In this document: positions 22,141-32,767 of the stretch, piece after piece
Numbering within the stretch: the stretch's first letter is position 1
Layout: each line of letters starts with the position of its first letter
The notes under the pieces: model-generated
Told to the model about the DNA's origin: nothing
Database searches by the model: none
What the model saw: only the letters and a program-made list of their open reading frames with translations
Program-made: the position numbers and the translations under genes
NCBI GenBank assembly: GCA_029990175.1
Contig: JARKIP010000065.1
Coordinates: 6,328,501 to 6,392,500 of the forward strand
Length of the DNA stretch: 64,000 nt
Source: Petunia secreta
Taxonomy: Eukaryota > Streptophyta > Magnoliopsida > Solanales > Solanaceae
Direction of reading: 5' to 3'

Positions 22141-22334
22141 AACGAACCGAACCGAACCGGATCAAACCGGACCGGGACCGGCACAATATCCGGCTACCGG
22201 TTCCGGTTCCGATCCGGCATTGGTGCAATTGCACCGGTGCACCGGACCGGAACCGGGCCGGTGACGGATTTTTTTTTCCAATAAAACACCGGACCGGACC
22301 AGCCGAACCGGGACCGGGTCAATAGACACCCTTA
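22141..22334 (+). repeat. Right subterminal CCGG array and hAT right end
   Basis: Repeated ACCGGACCGG and GAACCGG words, with a GGTTCCGGTTCC inversion near 22200, run up to the right inverted repeat that ends at 22334. Confidence 0.8.
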
Positions 22335-22342
22335 CTTCGCGC

Positions 22343-22958
22343 TGCTTTTATCAATAAAAATACTATTTTTAGTCAGTTTTACTTACTTATTTAGATCCAT
22401 CTATGATCTAACTATGCATAGCCCCGACCAGACCTAAGATGAAGTAATACACTCATTTTTCGCTACAAAAAGTAGGGAACACTACTCGCTTAGAGCTAGA
22501 CCACGTCTAGCTCATCCACCAGGCATTATTCGTGAGTTGAACTCGTTAATTCAACAACTGCATCTACACGCCAATAGGGACGCCTGTTCGCGTAGTGCCA
22601 GAAAGTCTTAAATACTCGAGTAACTAAGAAGAGACGTTCGAAGTCGGACGCAAAAGTGCCACACGAGCTAAAGTCATCCCATTGTGGGTGCATAAAGCCA
22701 TTTCCTACAGATGCAACCTAGCCGCCAAATATTAGTGCATAACATACGTAATTGCTCAAAGAAGGCACACTGATAAACATTCGCAATATTAGAACATTCT
22801 GAATGACCAGAAGCCATCTAATCTTTAGGTGCACAAATATACCGCTTGACTATACATTACAAAACATGTAATAACACAAGTACATATTAGAGTATTGATG
22901 AACGACCATTTTATTAATAACGAGCAGCCCGAAGGCTCATAATATACATTTAGTTCTT
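22343..22958 (+). mobile_element. Element D 3' non-coding region, between hAT and MULE
   Basis: Continues element D after the hAT. It aligns by eye with 8010-8610 of element B (shared CTCGCTTAGAGCTAGAC and GAACTCGTTAATTCAACAA). No gene. It ends with the 10-bp target tttagttctt of the next insertion (22949-22958). Confidence 0.8.
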
Positions 22959-25364
22959 TGCAAAATACATACTTTGGTACCTAAACTTGTTCTAAACATA
23001 CAGTTACAAACCCTAACTTTGCGGGCGACCTAAGACCCCCCTTAACATGTTCGAAGAGGTATTAGTACGCCCGTAAAAGATGACATGGTAGAGTTGAGCT
23101 TTTGGATGTTCTTAAAAGCGAGAAAGTAGCAAAAAATAAATTTAAAGCCTAATAAAGTAAACACGTGTCAATTTTTAATTGGAAGTTGTATAGCTAAATA
23201 TATATAATTATTTGAAGACCCCCTTTTTTGGTTTTTCCTTTTCTTTCTCCAAACATGTCTTCACCCTCACCTTTTTTGTTTCTCTATAGTAAATTCCACC
23301 AAAACCTCCATTATTGTTATTTTTGTTCTCTACAATAAAAAGAAAAAAACAACAACATTCTTTTTTCTTAGCACATAACATACAATCATGAACACCAAAA
23401 GCCATATTGATAGCACTAGCTATACCCGCATCACCACCTGACCAATACTCCCAAGTTAGGACACTTATATTGTAACACACGGTATGAAGTTTCAATTCCC
23501 TGAATTAATTCTTAATCTGTGTGTAGTTTTTGTGTTGAATTTTTTGTTATGGGTCCAAAATAATGATGGAATTTGGCTGTCGGCTTTGAAAATATCCAGC
23601 CGGCTGCTTCCAGCAAAAAATGAAGGAAAAGGAAGAAAATAGAAAAGAGAGAAAAAGAAAGTTGAAAGAATGGACTCACCATCTCCATTTTTTGTTCTAT
23701 TTTTAGTAAATTTTGAAGTGGGGTTTTCAATTGGTTGGTTAACTTCATTGAATTTTGATAGTTTGTGTGGCTGATTGTGTTAATTCTTTGGGTTTTGTGT
23801 ATAAAGTTATAAATTTTTTTGTGTTTCAGCTAAATTTAGCTTAAAATCAGGTAATTATGTTGAAATCAATTGCTTCTTTTACTGTTTTTTCCTTTGAAAG
23901 ACCGCCAGAAAATTTTCTTGTGTTACTGTTCATCAGCAGAGGAAGGGAATGAGTTTTTTTTTTCCTTTTTTCTCTTTTTTTTTAAAAATTTTATTGTACA
24001 TTTAATAATGTTAAATAAAATAAAAAGTTTTATAAAAAAAGAAAAAATAATTTTTTCACGTGGCGAAGTCACATGAGAGAAAAGAGGGGAAAAGACCTCC
24101 CAAGTCTTTAAATAAGAATAAGGGACAAGACCAAGTCAACCCTTAATTAATTTAAGTGAGGACTGAAGTGTAGTCATTAAAAACTTGTGGGCAAAATAAA
24201 TATTTTTGAATTTACAAAAACACCCCAATTTTCAAATTTTCAATCTCTCTCTTTCCCACCTACTTTTACACTCTCTCTCATATTTTAAATTATTTCAAAC
24301 TTAATTTTCTCACTTCTCTTCTTTCTCTCTCTTTTTTTCTTCTTTCTTCTAGATTTCTTTTTAAGTTTTATTTCATCACCATCCATGTTATTTTTCTTTC
24401 TTGTTCTTCGTATCAATTTTATTTTTTCTTTGTTCTTCTCCATTTTCTTCCTCTTCATCCTCGTTTCATTCTTTTCTAAGTTTTTTTTTTTAAATTCTAG
24501 TCGTTTTACACATCTTTTTGGATGTGTAAACATATTTTTTGTATGTTTATACAATTTTAGAGATATTTTCACGACTGGAAAAAATATGTACACATCTCGT
24601 CTGATGTTTATGTGTACACATCTCGTACACATATAATAATATGCGTATACATCAGACGAGATGTGTACACATATTATTACATGTGTACGAGATGTGTACA
24701 CATATTAAATAATATGTGTACTCATATAATATGTGTACACATATTATTTAATATGTGTACACATCAGATGAGATGTGGACACATCTTAATTATATGTGTA
24801 TACATCTCGACTGATGTGTACACATCCTTTTATTGGAGTGGTGGAGGGTGATGGGGTGGTGGTGAAGGGTGGTGGTTGCTAGTGGAGGGTAATAGAAGGT
24901 GGTGGTGAGTGGTGGAGGGTGGTAGGAGGTTGAAGAAGGTGGCGGTGAGTGGTGGTAGAATAGTGGATTGGCGGGGGAGGGGGTGATGGGGGTGGGGGCC
25001 GAATGGGGGGTACGGGTCGATGGGGGTGGGTGATGAGAGGTGGGGGCTTTGTGTAAATGAAAAAACTTAAGGGGCTTTTAAAATGTTAGTAATTAGTACT
25101 AATCTTAAAAGTGTCCCTTTTACCTTTTTTTTTTAGACTTGAGTCCTAAAAAACTATTTAAAAACTTAGGAGTCTCTCTCACCCAAAAATCTCAAGTCAC
25201 ATGGAGAGTGTATAACACCTCCCATAATGCAGGTGGTTTTATATGTCTCAGGTATTTATTAATACCACTTCGAACATGTTAAGGGAGTCTTAGGTCGCGC
25301 GCAAAGTTAGGGTGTGTAACTGTGTTTTTGGGACAAGTTTAGGTGTCAAAGTATGTGTTTTGCC
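22959..25364 (+). mobile_element. Non-autonomous Mutator-like element, 2406 bp
   Basis: Terminal inverted repeats of about 100 bp: the left TGCAAAATACATACTTTG continues through CTAACTTTGCGGGCGACC to ACATGTTCGAAG (about 23055). The right end (25265-25364) is its complement with scattered differences. Ten-base duplications tttagttctt flank it (22949-22958, 25365-25374). Long TIRs with a 9-11 bp TSD are the signature of MULEs. There is no transposase. The interior has a 95-codon minus-strand frame (23208-23495) I do not recognise, an intron-like TTTGTGTTTCAG at about 23818-23829, an array of ATGTGTACACAT palindromes and a GGT-rich tract (24835-25040). Captured host sequence (Pack-MULE type) is possible. 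Confidence 0.85.
24585..24830. repeat. Array of ATGTGTACACAT palindromes
   Basis: Perfect or near-perfect copies of the self-complementary 12-mer ATGTGTACACAT, joined by AT-rich or CTCGTCTGATG spacers, recur through 245 bp inside the MULE. Frames open across it on both strands are by-products of the repeat. Confidence 0.85.
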
Positions 25365-25374
25365 TTTAGTTCTT

Positions 25375-25734
25375 CCTAAATACAATATTTGTTTATAAAA
25401 ATTGTAGGAAATAAAGGAAAGGGAAGACTAAAAACAAAGAACTCATCAGGATTAACATGGCTGAAGACCCTCCATCTGGATTGTAACTACAAACCGTAAA
25501 CAGTTCAGAGTTCATCTTTTCTTTTTGCAGCTTGAGATATGTCGGGTCGAGCATTCTTTCAAAGCATAAGGTCGTTGGTATAGCCAAGTCCCATCTGCTT
25601 GATCAAAGCAAGGGACCCTGGAAGCACCTTAGCACAGGCCTGACCTTCCCCCATCTCGGCCGCTGAACTTAAAGAGAAACTAGAAGACTGGCAGCAAAGC
25701 TTGACCATTCGAGTCAACCTCAACTGGTCAAACT
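25375..25734 (+). mobile_element. Element D 3' region with antisense ORF segment, left of CRM-like insertion
   Basis: Matches 8640-8920 of element B in order (AGAGAAACTAGAAGA at 25671 and 8887). On the minus strand 25559-25740 carries the C-terminal part of the antisense ORF family (SSSFSLSSAAEMGEG). It ends where the CRM-like 5' LTR begins at 25735. Confidence 0.75.
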
Positions 25735-26470
25735 TGATGCAACCCAAATTGCATCGACACCATTCACTCGAAGTCAAGCCAAGGATATACAAGACGCTCA
25801 CCTACACTTGGTTTGGAGAGGCGTGGATGATATGAGCTTGGGAGAGGACTTAAAGACAATGCATTGGAGCTCAATCAAAGTGGAAACAGGACAGGAAACA
25901 GTGCAGGAAGCAGGGGAGCAAAACAGGGCAAAACACTTTCTGAGCTCACTGCAGAAGAAGTTTTGCTCTTCGCGATCGCGTGCTCACCTTCGCGATCGCG
26001 AAGAGACTTTGTCTGGTCTTCTCGACAGCGCTGGCAATGGCGCGATCGCGCGCCTCAGCTCAAGTGTTCATCGCGATCGCATTACTCTTGGCGCGATCGC
26101 GCAGAGGACTTGGTGGCCAGTGGACCATAAGCTGATTAAACATTGTAAAGGGGTGCTATAAATACACCCCCTCTTTCATTTATTGTTCTTTACCTTACTT
26201 TGAACACAAAACATTAATGAGCATTGCTCTTGAACACTTGTAACCATTTTGGCTTGAATCAATTGGATGAATCCAAGTTGCTCTTCAATCCGTCTTCGAT
26301 CATTCTATTTGCTCGAGCCTCGTGTCTCTTGAGGATAGTTGCTTAGCGTAGGTGATTCTTTCCAATCGTTCAGGGTGTAAGGGAACGAGTTCTTCGTTGC
26401 TACTTGGACTTTCGTGTGAGTCTCGTCTCGTTTCTTATCTTTTATCGCTTTCGTAGTTTCGATTGCATCA
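25735..26470 (+). mobile_element. CRM-like 5' LTR
   Basis: Begins TGATGCAA and ends TTGCATCA, a perfect 8-base inverted pair. TATAAATAC at 26157-26165. It holds five GCGATCGC octamers between 25972 and 26100. Relative to the 3' LTR it has an extra 20 bp in that cluster (one octamer with spacer). Confidence 0.93.
26157..26165 (+). promoter_or_regulatory. TATA box of the CRM-like LTR
   Basis: TATAAATAC just downstream of the GCGATCGC cluster; the same box is at 32952-32960 in the 3' LTR. The octamer cluster therefore occupies the promoter-proximal U3 region. Confidence 0.7.
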
Positions 26471-26472
26471 GT

Positions 26473-26484
26473 TGGTATCAGAGC
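26473..26484 (+). other. Primer-binding site, initiator Met tRNA
   Basis: TGGTATCAGAGC two bases after the 5' LTR. Complementary to the 3' end of initiator tRNA-Met, the primer used by chromoviruses. Confidence 0.95.
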
Positions 26485-27766
26485 AAGGCTAGGGTTACGT
26501 TCTTACGAACCCTCGTCCTACTCTTCGTGCTTGTCATCTTTGTTTCTTGTTTATTTTCTTGTTTTTGTTCTTGTTATTTAAAAAAGAAGAAAAATTTTCA
26601 AAAATTGGAAAATCACAAAAAAATTGATAGAAATCGTTTGTTGTTGCGATTTTATTGTTATCAACTATTGGGGTTTGTTTGAATACGTATTCTCTTTAAT
26701 TGGGTACCATTAAAACACCATTTCAAGTTGAGAATCAAAAGTTGGGAAAATTTAAACCCTAGGTTGAAGATATTACAAAATTTGCTAGAACTCGATTGAT
26801 GTTATGAATTCTTGGTTGTTTGGTATCGGGGTTTACTCCTTATAGTTTTCCAGTCGTTTTGATACCACCATAACATCATTTGGAGTATTGGAGTGAAAAT
26901 CAAAATTTTGAGTCTTGAAGGTTTTGAACATTTTTGGAAGAACTTGTCCAAAATCATTGAAACAAGTTGTTTGTTGGTTGTTTGTTTGGTAAAACCAGTG
27001 AGGATTGTCTACTACAGTTGAAAACACCATTTGAGAGCTTGAAAACTGAAAAACAAGTTGAATTGGGTTGTTTGTGTGCCAAAACTGCAGTTTACAGTCG
27101 AGTTTCTGGTTCTGCTGCACAGGCCTGCGCGATCGCACAGGGTCTCACGTTATCGCGCCTCTTTTGAATTTTAACCCATCGCGATCGCGCCCCTCTGCAC
27201 GCGATCGCGAAGAGTACCAATTTCCAGAAAATCCTGAAGTGTGACAGAACATTTCCAAAGGCATCGAAACAGTTTCCAACCACCAAAACTCCCATAGCAT
27301 CATCAAATATGGTGAGTTTCTAGATCACAAACCAAAATTCATCCAATTCCGAACCCGTTTAGTGACGATTCGATCTTTGAACATTTGATCGCGTCACTTC
27401 CGGTTAGTACTTTAAGGGTAACACTTCTACCTAATTAGTACTAATCCATTGTGCGAATAGGATACTCGTGCCTAGAAGGAGAGTAGAATTCAAAGAAGAT
27501 TCGTAGTTAATTGTTTGGTTCAAGTGCGCACCAAATAGCTTAGCGTTTATCGAGTCCCATTGAATCCACTCTTCCCGAAGAGCATTTGGTTCTTGTATTT
27601 TGGATTGATCATTGAGGAGGTTGCGCAACTACAAGGAGGCCATTGATCTCAAGTTTGTGTGAACCTAACCCCCAACTTGAGTGAACCCGAGCGACAAACA
27701 AAAGTGAGGGAGTGAGTGAGGACTTTTACTCTAATCTCGTTTCTTGTTTTTGATTGTTGTAGGTAC
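26485..27766 (+). other. CRM-like untranslated leader
   Basis: About 1.3 kb without a convincing gene. It has three more GCGATCGC octamers (27129-27136, 27181-27188, 27201-27208). The last bases before gag read TGATTGTTGTAG followed by GTACATGG, which resembles a splice acceptor; a spliced gag leader is possible but only inferred. Confidence 0.6.
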
Positions 27767-29090
27767 ATGGCGGAGGAGAAAGCAAAGAACACCATTGAGG
27801 TTCCAACCGACGTCTTGGCTAGTTTGTTAGCCGAGGTGAAGGCCTTAAACCTTAAAATGGAAGTTATGGAAAAGGAGAGGACCCCGAGTGTCCAAAAGGA
27901 TGCCAATGAAGGCACTAGTGATGATTCCATCATGAAACCGGATCAATATGCGGAGTTAGTTCGTCGACAACGGTTGAGGGATGAGACTCTTGCTAGAGAA
28001 AGAATGTTGGGCAATCCCCAACCCTTGGGCAATCCCCAAGGAGATGTTCCATTCTTAAGGCCTCGAACAAATATTGCACCCCTTAAACAAGTTGATGAGG
28101 TTCAAGAAGGGGAGGGTCTTGGACTTGATAATGATTACTTTGATGCTCCCTATCCAAATAGGAGAGCGATGAATGGAGGCCGAGGTGTAGATAGAGGTCG
28201 TGGGCGAGGTCGAGGACCTCCAAGAGCTTATATGGGAAGAAACTTGGGAAGGGAATATGAAGATGTTGATGACAACTATGGGGTTCAACCGGAACCAAAC
28301 CGTGGGGGTCGTGAAACTAATCTCAATAGTGTCAAGATCACTATCCCTCCTTTCAAAGGGGCTAGTGATCCGGAAGCATTTCTTGAATGGAAGGTCTAAT
28401 TGGAGCGGGTCTTTGACACAAATGATATGACTGAAGAGAAGAAGGCCGCTTATGCTATAGCTTCATTTGAGTCCTATGCCTCTACTTGGTGGGAATCCAT
28501 CAAGCGATCAAGGAGAAGACTTGGGTTGCGGGTGAACATCACTTGGGAAGAGTTGAAAGAAGTTATGAACAACAAGTATGTGACTCCCAAGTATCGACAA
28601 GAGAAACTCAAAAGGCTCAATGAATTGAAGCAAGGCTACAAGTCCGTTGATGAATATTTCAACGACTTTGAGAAAAACCGGACGGCTCTTGATATGGAAA
28701 CGGAGGATGAGGAACAAGCTATCATCCGTTTCAAAAGTGGCTTGAGTCGGGAGATTGCCTCCCAATTGAGACTACACATCTTCCACTCCTTACAAGATGT
28801 TTGTGATGCCACGGTTGAAGCCGAGAAGTGGCTCAAAGAAGAGAAGGCTCCTCGCTATAGGAGTACTACCACTACCACTCCATCAACTCGCCCCAAAGAA
28901 TGGAAAAACCCATATGCTAGTGGAGCAAGTGGGAGTCTAGAAGTGAAGAAGCCTTTTGAAAAGGCCACAGCGACCACAAAAAGGTTGGAGGTATTTCTAA
29001 AACTACTTTAAATACTCTTTCTTCTTCTTCTTTCCAATACCATAAATGCAAGGGTTATGGACACTTTGCCAAAGAGTGCCCTACCCGGAA
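27767..29090 (+). pseudogene. CRM-like gag, broken by a stop and a frameshift
   Basis: The Met at 27767 opens with a coiled-coil-like helix (LASLLAEVKALNLKMEVMEK), an acidic patch and an Arg/Gly-rich stretch (GGRGVDRGRGRGRGPP). The capsid begins VKITIPPFKGASDPEAFLEW and is cut by a TAA at 28397-28399. The same frame resumes at once (ERVFDTNDMTEEKKAAYAIA; WEELKEVMNNKYVTPKYRQE) to 29011. The zinc knuckle at 29035-29080 is in another frame and reads YHKCKGYGHFAKECP: the first Cys of CCHC is Tyr, so metal binding would be impaired. Gag forms the particle and binds RNA. Confidence 0.9.
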
Positions 29091-29990
29091 AACAATGATT
29101 GTGATGGATGATGGGTTGGTCTATGAGGGTGAAAGTGAGTCCGAGGGTGAAGTTGAGGAGGAGAGTGAGGAAGTTGAGGGTGAAGAGAGAGCGACGGAGG
29201 GGGATGATCCTAATATGTTCCTTGTGGTGCGTCGCATTTTGGGAACCATGTTGAGTGAGGAGAGGGAAGATGAACAAAGGGAGAACTTGTTCCATGCCTG
29301 GTGTAGAGTGAAGGGACAAGTTTGTTCCATGATCATTGACTCGGGTAGTTGTGCAAATGTGGTGAGCCAATCCTTGGTCTCACAATTGAAGTTGACTACC
29401 ATTAAACACCCTAGCCCCTACCGTTTGCAATGGCTAAGTGAGTGTGGGGAGTTGAGGGTAGTGAAGCAAGTCTTGATTAGATTCAAGATTGGGAACTATC
29501 AAGATGAACACATGTTTGACGTGGTGCCAATGCAAGCTTGCTACCTTTTGTTTGGAAGGACTTGGCAATACGATAAACAAGTGGTTCATGATGGCCGGGC
29601 CAACACTTACACGGTTAGGCATGAGAGAAAGAGGTTTGTGCTTACACCTTTGACCCCAAAACAAGTAAGTGAAGACTATCGGCGCATGAAAGAGTTGAGG
29701 GAAGCGGCTAAGGCCAAGTCCCCGGTTGTGGCCAAACCTTTGGCCGAGACTCCACCATCTTCCACCCGTCGCATGTGTGCCATGATGCAACCGGGTGAAT
29801 ATTTGAGAGTTAATGATGGCACCAAGATGCTCATATGCCTAGTGCACAAAGGTATGGTTTTAAATTCCGAAAGTGATTATTTATCTAACCCTAACCCTTT
29901 GCCTAGTGCCATTGACAATGTTTTGAAGGTCTATGAGGACATGTTCCCGGATGAGATGCCGGATGGATTACCTCCCTTGAGGGGGTATTG
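29091..29990 (+). pseudogene. CRM-like aspartic protease and linker
   Basis: A 298-codon frame from 29095. After an acidic linker (ESEGEVEEESEEVEGEE) the active site CSMIIDSGSCANVVS is intact with Asp-Ser-Gly. The domain goes on with PYRLQWLSECGELRVVKQVL and ends ACYLLFGRTWQYD. The C-terminal linker reaches the RT entry (PDEMPDGLPPLRG) and is stopped at 29989 by a frame change in a run of G. Protease would cut gag-pol. The domain itself looks complete. Confidence 0.88.
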
Positions 29991-30940
29991 AACATCAAAT
30001 TGACTTTGTCCCGGGATCTCAAATTCCAAAAAGCTGGCATACAGAAGTAATCCCGAGGACACAAGGGAGTTACAAAAGCAAATTGATGAATTGCTTACCA
30101 AAGGCTTGGTGAGGGAAAGCTTGAGTCCTTGTGCCGTTCCAAAGAAGGATGGCACTTGGAGGATGTGTGTGGATTGTCGAGCGGTCAACAAGATTACGGT
30201 AAAGTATCGACATCCCATACCTCGTTTGGATGATTGTTAGATGAGCTTAGTGGTTCTAGTGTCTTCTCAAAAATAGACCTTAGGTCCGGCTACCATCAAA
30301 TCCGGATGAAACCCAGGGATGAATGGAAAACCACATTCAAGACCAAGTTTGGTCTATATGAATTGTTGGTGATGCCCTTTGGCCTCTCCAACGCACCTAG
30401 TACTTTCATGAGACTAATGAACCACGTGCTAAAGCCATTCATCAACAAATTCGTGGTCGTCTACTTTGATGACATATTAATTTATAGCAAGTCAATAGAC
30501 GACCATGTTAGCCACTTGAGTCAAGTTCTTGAAGTGCTACGAGCCGAAAAGCTCTATGCCATCTTTAAGAAGTGTGCCTTTTGTGTGGAAAAGGTTGTCT
30601 TTTTAGGCTTTGTTGTTAGTGTCAATGGTGTAGAAGTTGATGAGTCCAAAGTTGAAGCCATTAGAGATTGGCCTACTCCTACCACCGTTTCTCATGTGAG
30701 GAGTTCCCATGGCCTTGCTAGTTTCTATAGGCGCTTTGTTAGAGACTTAAGCACCATTGCCGCACCACTCACCGAGTTGGTGAAGAAAGATAAATGCTTT
30801 GTGTGGGGAGAGCCTCAAGAGAGAGCTTTCGAAGAATTGAAAGGTAGGTTGAGTACCGCCCCCTTGTTACAATTGCCCGACTTCGGGAAGGCTTTTGAGG
30901 TTGAATGTGATGCCTCGGGGTTGGAATCGGGGGTGTTCTC
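29991..30940 (+). pseudogene. CRM-like reverse transcriptase and start of RNase H
   Basis: 30000-30233 carries the RT fingers in shifting frames (LVRESLSPCAVPKKDGTW, then MCVDCRAVNKITVKYRHPIP). From 30234 a 249-codon frame covers palm and thumb: FSKIDLRSGYHQIRMKP with the first catalytic Asp, VMPFGLSNAPSTFMRLMN, and the YFDD box at residues 77-80. The RNase H start FEVECDASG is followed by a frame change near 30925-30940. Frame changes also lie near 30010-30060 and at 30234. All catalytic motifs are still visible but no single frame spans the enzyme. Confidence 0.9.
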
Positions 30941-32767
30941 ATGCAAGAAGGGAAACCCGTTGCCTACTTTAGTGAGAAGTTGAAGGGTGCAACCTTGAAT
31001 TACTCCACGTATGACAAGGAGTTGTATGCCCTCGTGAGAGCTCTAGCCCATTGGCAACACTATCTATGGCCTCGGGAATCTGTGATCAAGAGTGACCATG
31101 AGTCACTCAAGCATCTAAGAGGCCAAGAAAAGTTGAACAAGAGACATGCCAAGTGGGTGGAGTTCATTGAGTCCTTCCCTTATGTGATTCATTACAAAAA
31201 GGGTAAGGACAATATTGTGGCCGATGCGCTTTCTAGAAAATTCGCTCTTGCTACCACTCTCGCTTCTAGACTTATGGGTTTTGAAAGCATCAAATCATTG
31301 TATGATCATGACCCAAAGCTCAAGAGCATTCATGATGCTCTAGTGAGTGGAGAAAGAGTGGAAAAATACCAATGGGTAGATGGCTACATTTTCAAGAATG
31401 GGAGAGTGTGTGTCCCCGAGTCCTCTTGGAGAGATGTGCTAGTTCAAGAAGCACATTGCGGGGGCTTGATGGGTCACTTTGGAGCGGACAAGACTATGGC
31501 CATACTTAAAGAGCAATTCCACTGGCCAAAAATGAGGCCTCTTGTGGAAAGATTTTGCAATTCTTGCTTGGATTGCAAGAAGGCCAAGTTTAGATCCAAC
31601 AACCATGGTTTATACACTCCCTTGCCCATTCCTACTAGTCTGTGGGTTGATCTTTCTATGGATTTTGTTATGGCTTTGCCACGGACTAGAGGAGGACACG
31701 ATAGCATTTATGTTGTCGTTGACCGTTTCTCCAAAATGGCTCACTTCATTCCGTGCAAAAAGACTAATGATGCACAACATGTAGCTTCCTTGTTTATTGA
31801 TAATGTCTTGAAATTGCATGGGGTGCCTCGCACCATTGGTAGTGATAGGGACTCCAAGTTCCTTAGCCATTTTTGGAAGTGTTTGTGGGGTGCACTTGGC
31901 ACCAAGTTGCTCTTCTCCACGTCCCACCACCCTCAAACCGATGGGCAAACCGAGGTGGTGAACCGGACTTTGGGAGCTCTACTTAGAGCTATGACCAAAG
32001 GAAAGGCCGGGACTTGGATTAATAAGCTACCACTCAGGGAGTTTGCGTATAATCGCACTTTGCATCGTATGATTGGCATGACTCCATTTGAGTGTGTTTA
32101 TGGTTTTAATCCTTTGATTCCTCTTGATCTTACCCCTTTGCCAAGGGATGTGGTTGTTGATTTTGAAGGTAAAGCTCGGGCCAAGGCATTGCTTGAACTT
32201 CATGCCAAGGTGCGAAAAACTTTGGAGGAGGCCTATGAAAAGATAGCAACCAAGAAAAACAAAGGAAGAATGAAGGTAGATTTCAAGAAGGGAGATTGGG
32301 TGTGGGTGCATTTCCGCAAGGAAAGATTTCCCAACCAAAGGAAGGGGAAGTTGGCACCAAGAGGCGATGGCCTATTCCAAGTGTTGTCCAAGATCAACAA
32401 CAATATATATGTGATAGATTTTCCCGGTGAGTATAATGTGTCGACTACTTTCAATGTTAGTGACTTGACTTCTTTTGATGTAGGTGATGATACCTTGGAG
32501 GAGGATGCCTTAATTTCGAGGATGAAATCTTCTCAAGAAGGGGAGGATGATGCAGCCCAAATTGCATCGAGACCATTCACTCGAAGTCAAGCCAAGGATA
32601 TACAAGACGCTCACCTACACTTGGTTTGGAGAGGTGTGGATGATATGAGCTCGGGAGAGGACTTAAAGACAACGCATTGGAGCCCAATCAAAGTGGAAAT
32701 AGGGCAGGAAACAGTGCAGGAAGCAGGGGAGCAAAACAGGGGAACACTTTCCGAGCTCACTGCCTGA
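30941..32767 (+). pseudogene. CRM-like RNase H C-terminus and integrase (608-codon frame)
   Basis: Residues 1-100 finish RNase H (YSTYDKELYALVRAL, then KSDHESLKHL, DALSRK). Integrase follows: zinc finger H172, H179, C209, C212; catalytic D241 (SMDFV), D302 (GSDRD) and E338 (TDGQTEVVN), a proper D,D-35-E spacing. The C-terminus has the GKLAPRGDGLFQVL and NVSDLTSFDVGDD segments and then reads on past 32548 into the 3' LTR (FTRSQAKDIQDAH), stopping at 32765-32767. Integrase inserts the cDNA into chromatin. The frame is intact from RNase H to the end but lacks its own start, since it belongs to the gag-pol polyprotein. Confidence 0.93.
32531..32547 (+). other. Polypurine tract of CRM-like element
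   Basis: The purine-rich CAAGAAGGGGAGGA abuts the 3' LTR start. It is the plus-strand DNA primer and here also lies inside the integrase frame. Confidence 0.85.

Larger units (their letters stand above)
17720..22334 (+). mobile_element. Composite hAT transposon, 4615 bp
   Basis: Ends: TAAGGCTGTCTAATAGCCC at the left, and a right end whose complement is TAAGGGTGTCTATTGACCC. Both sides carry the 8-bp duplication cttcgcgc (17712-17719 and 22335-22342), the hallmark of hAT insertion. The flanks join up as element D 3' region when compared with element B at 7990-8020. Inside are a near full-length transposase (18400-20699), an AT-rich stretch, then a second 5' end with its own GC-rich array, TATA box and BED-finger ORF, and finally the right terminus. 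It looks like two head-to-tail copies of one family whose inner termini have been lost. Confidence 0.9.

Noticed and set aside
24285..24701. 138-codon Lys-rich minus-strand frame
   Set aside because: Reads through low-complexity CT-rich DNA and the ATGTGTACACAT array inside a MULE.
29121..29790. Long minus-strand frames opposite the CRM-like protease
   Set aside because: Shadows of a well-identified sense frame; no motifs of their own.
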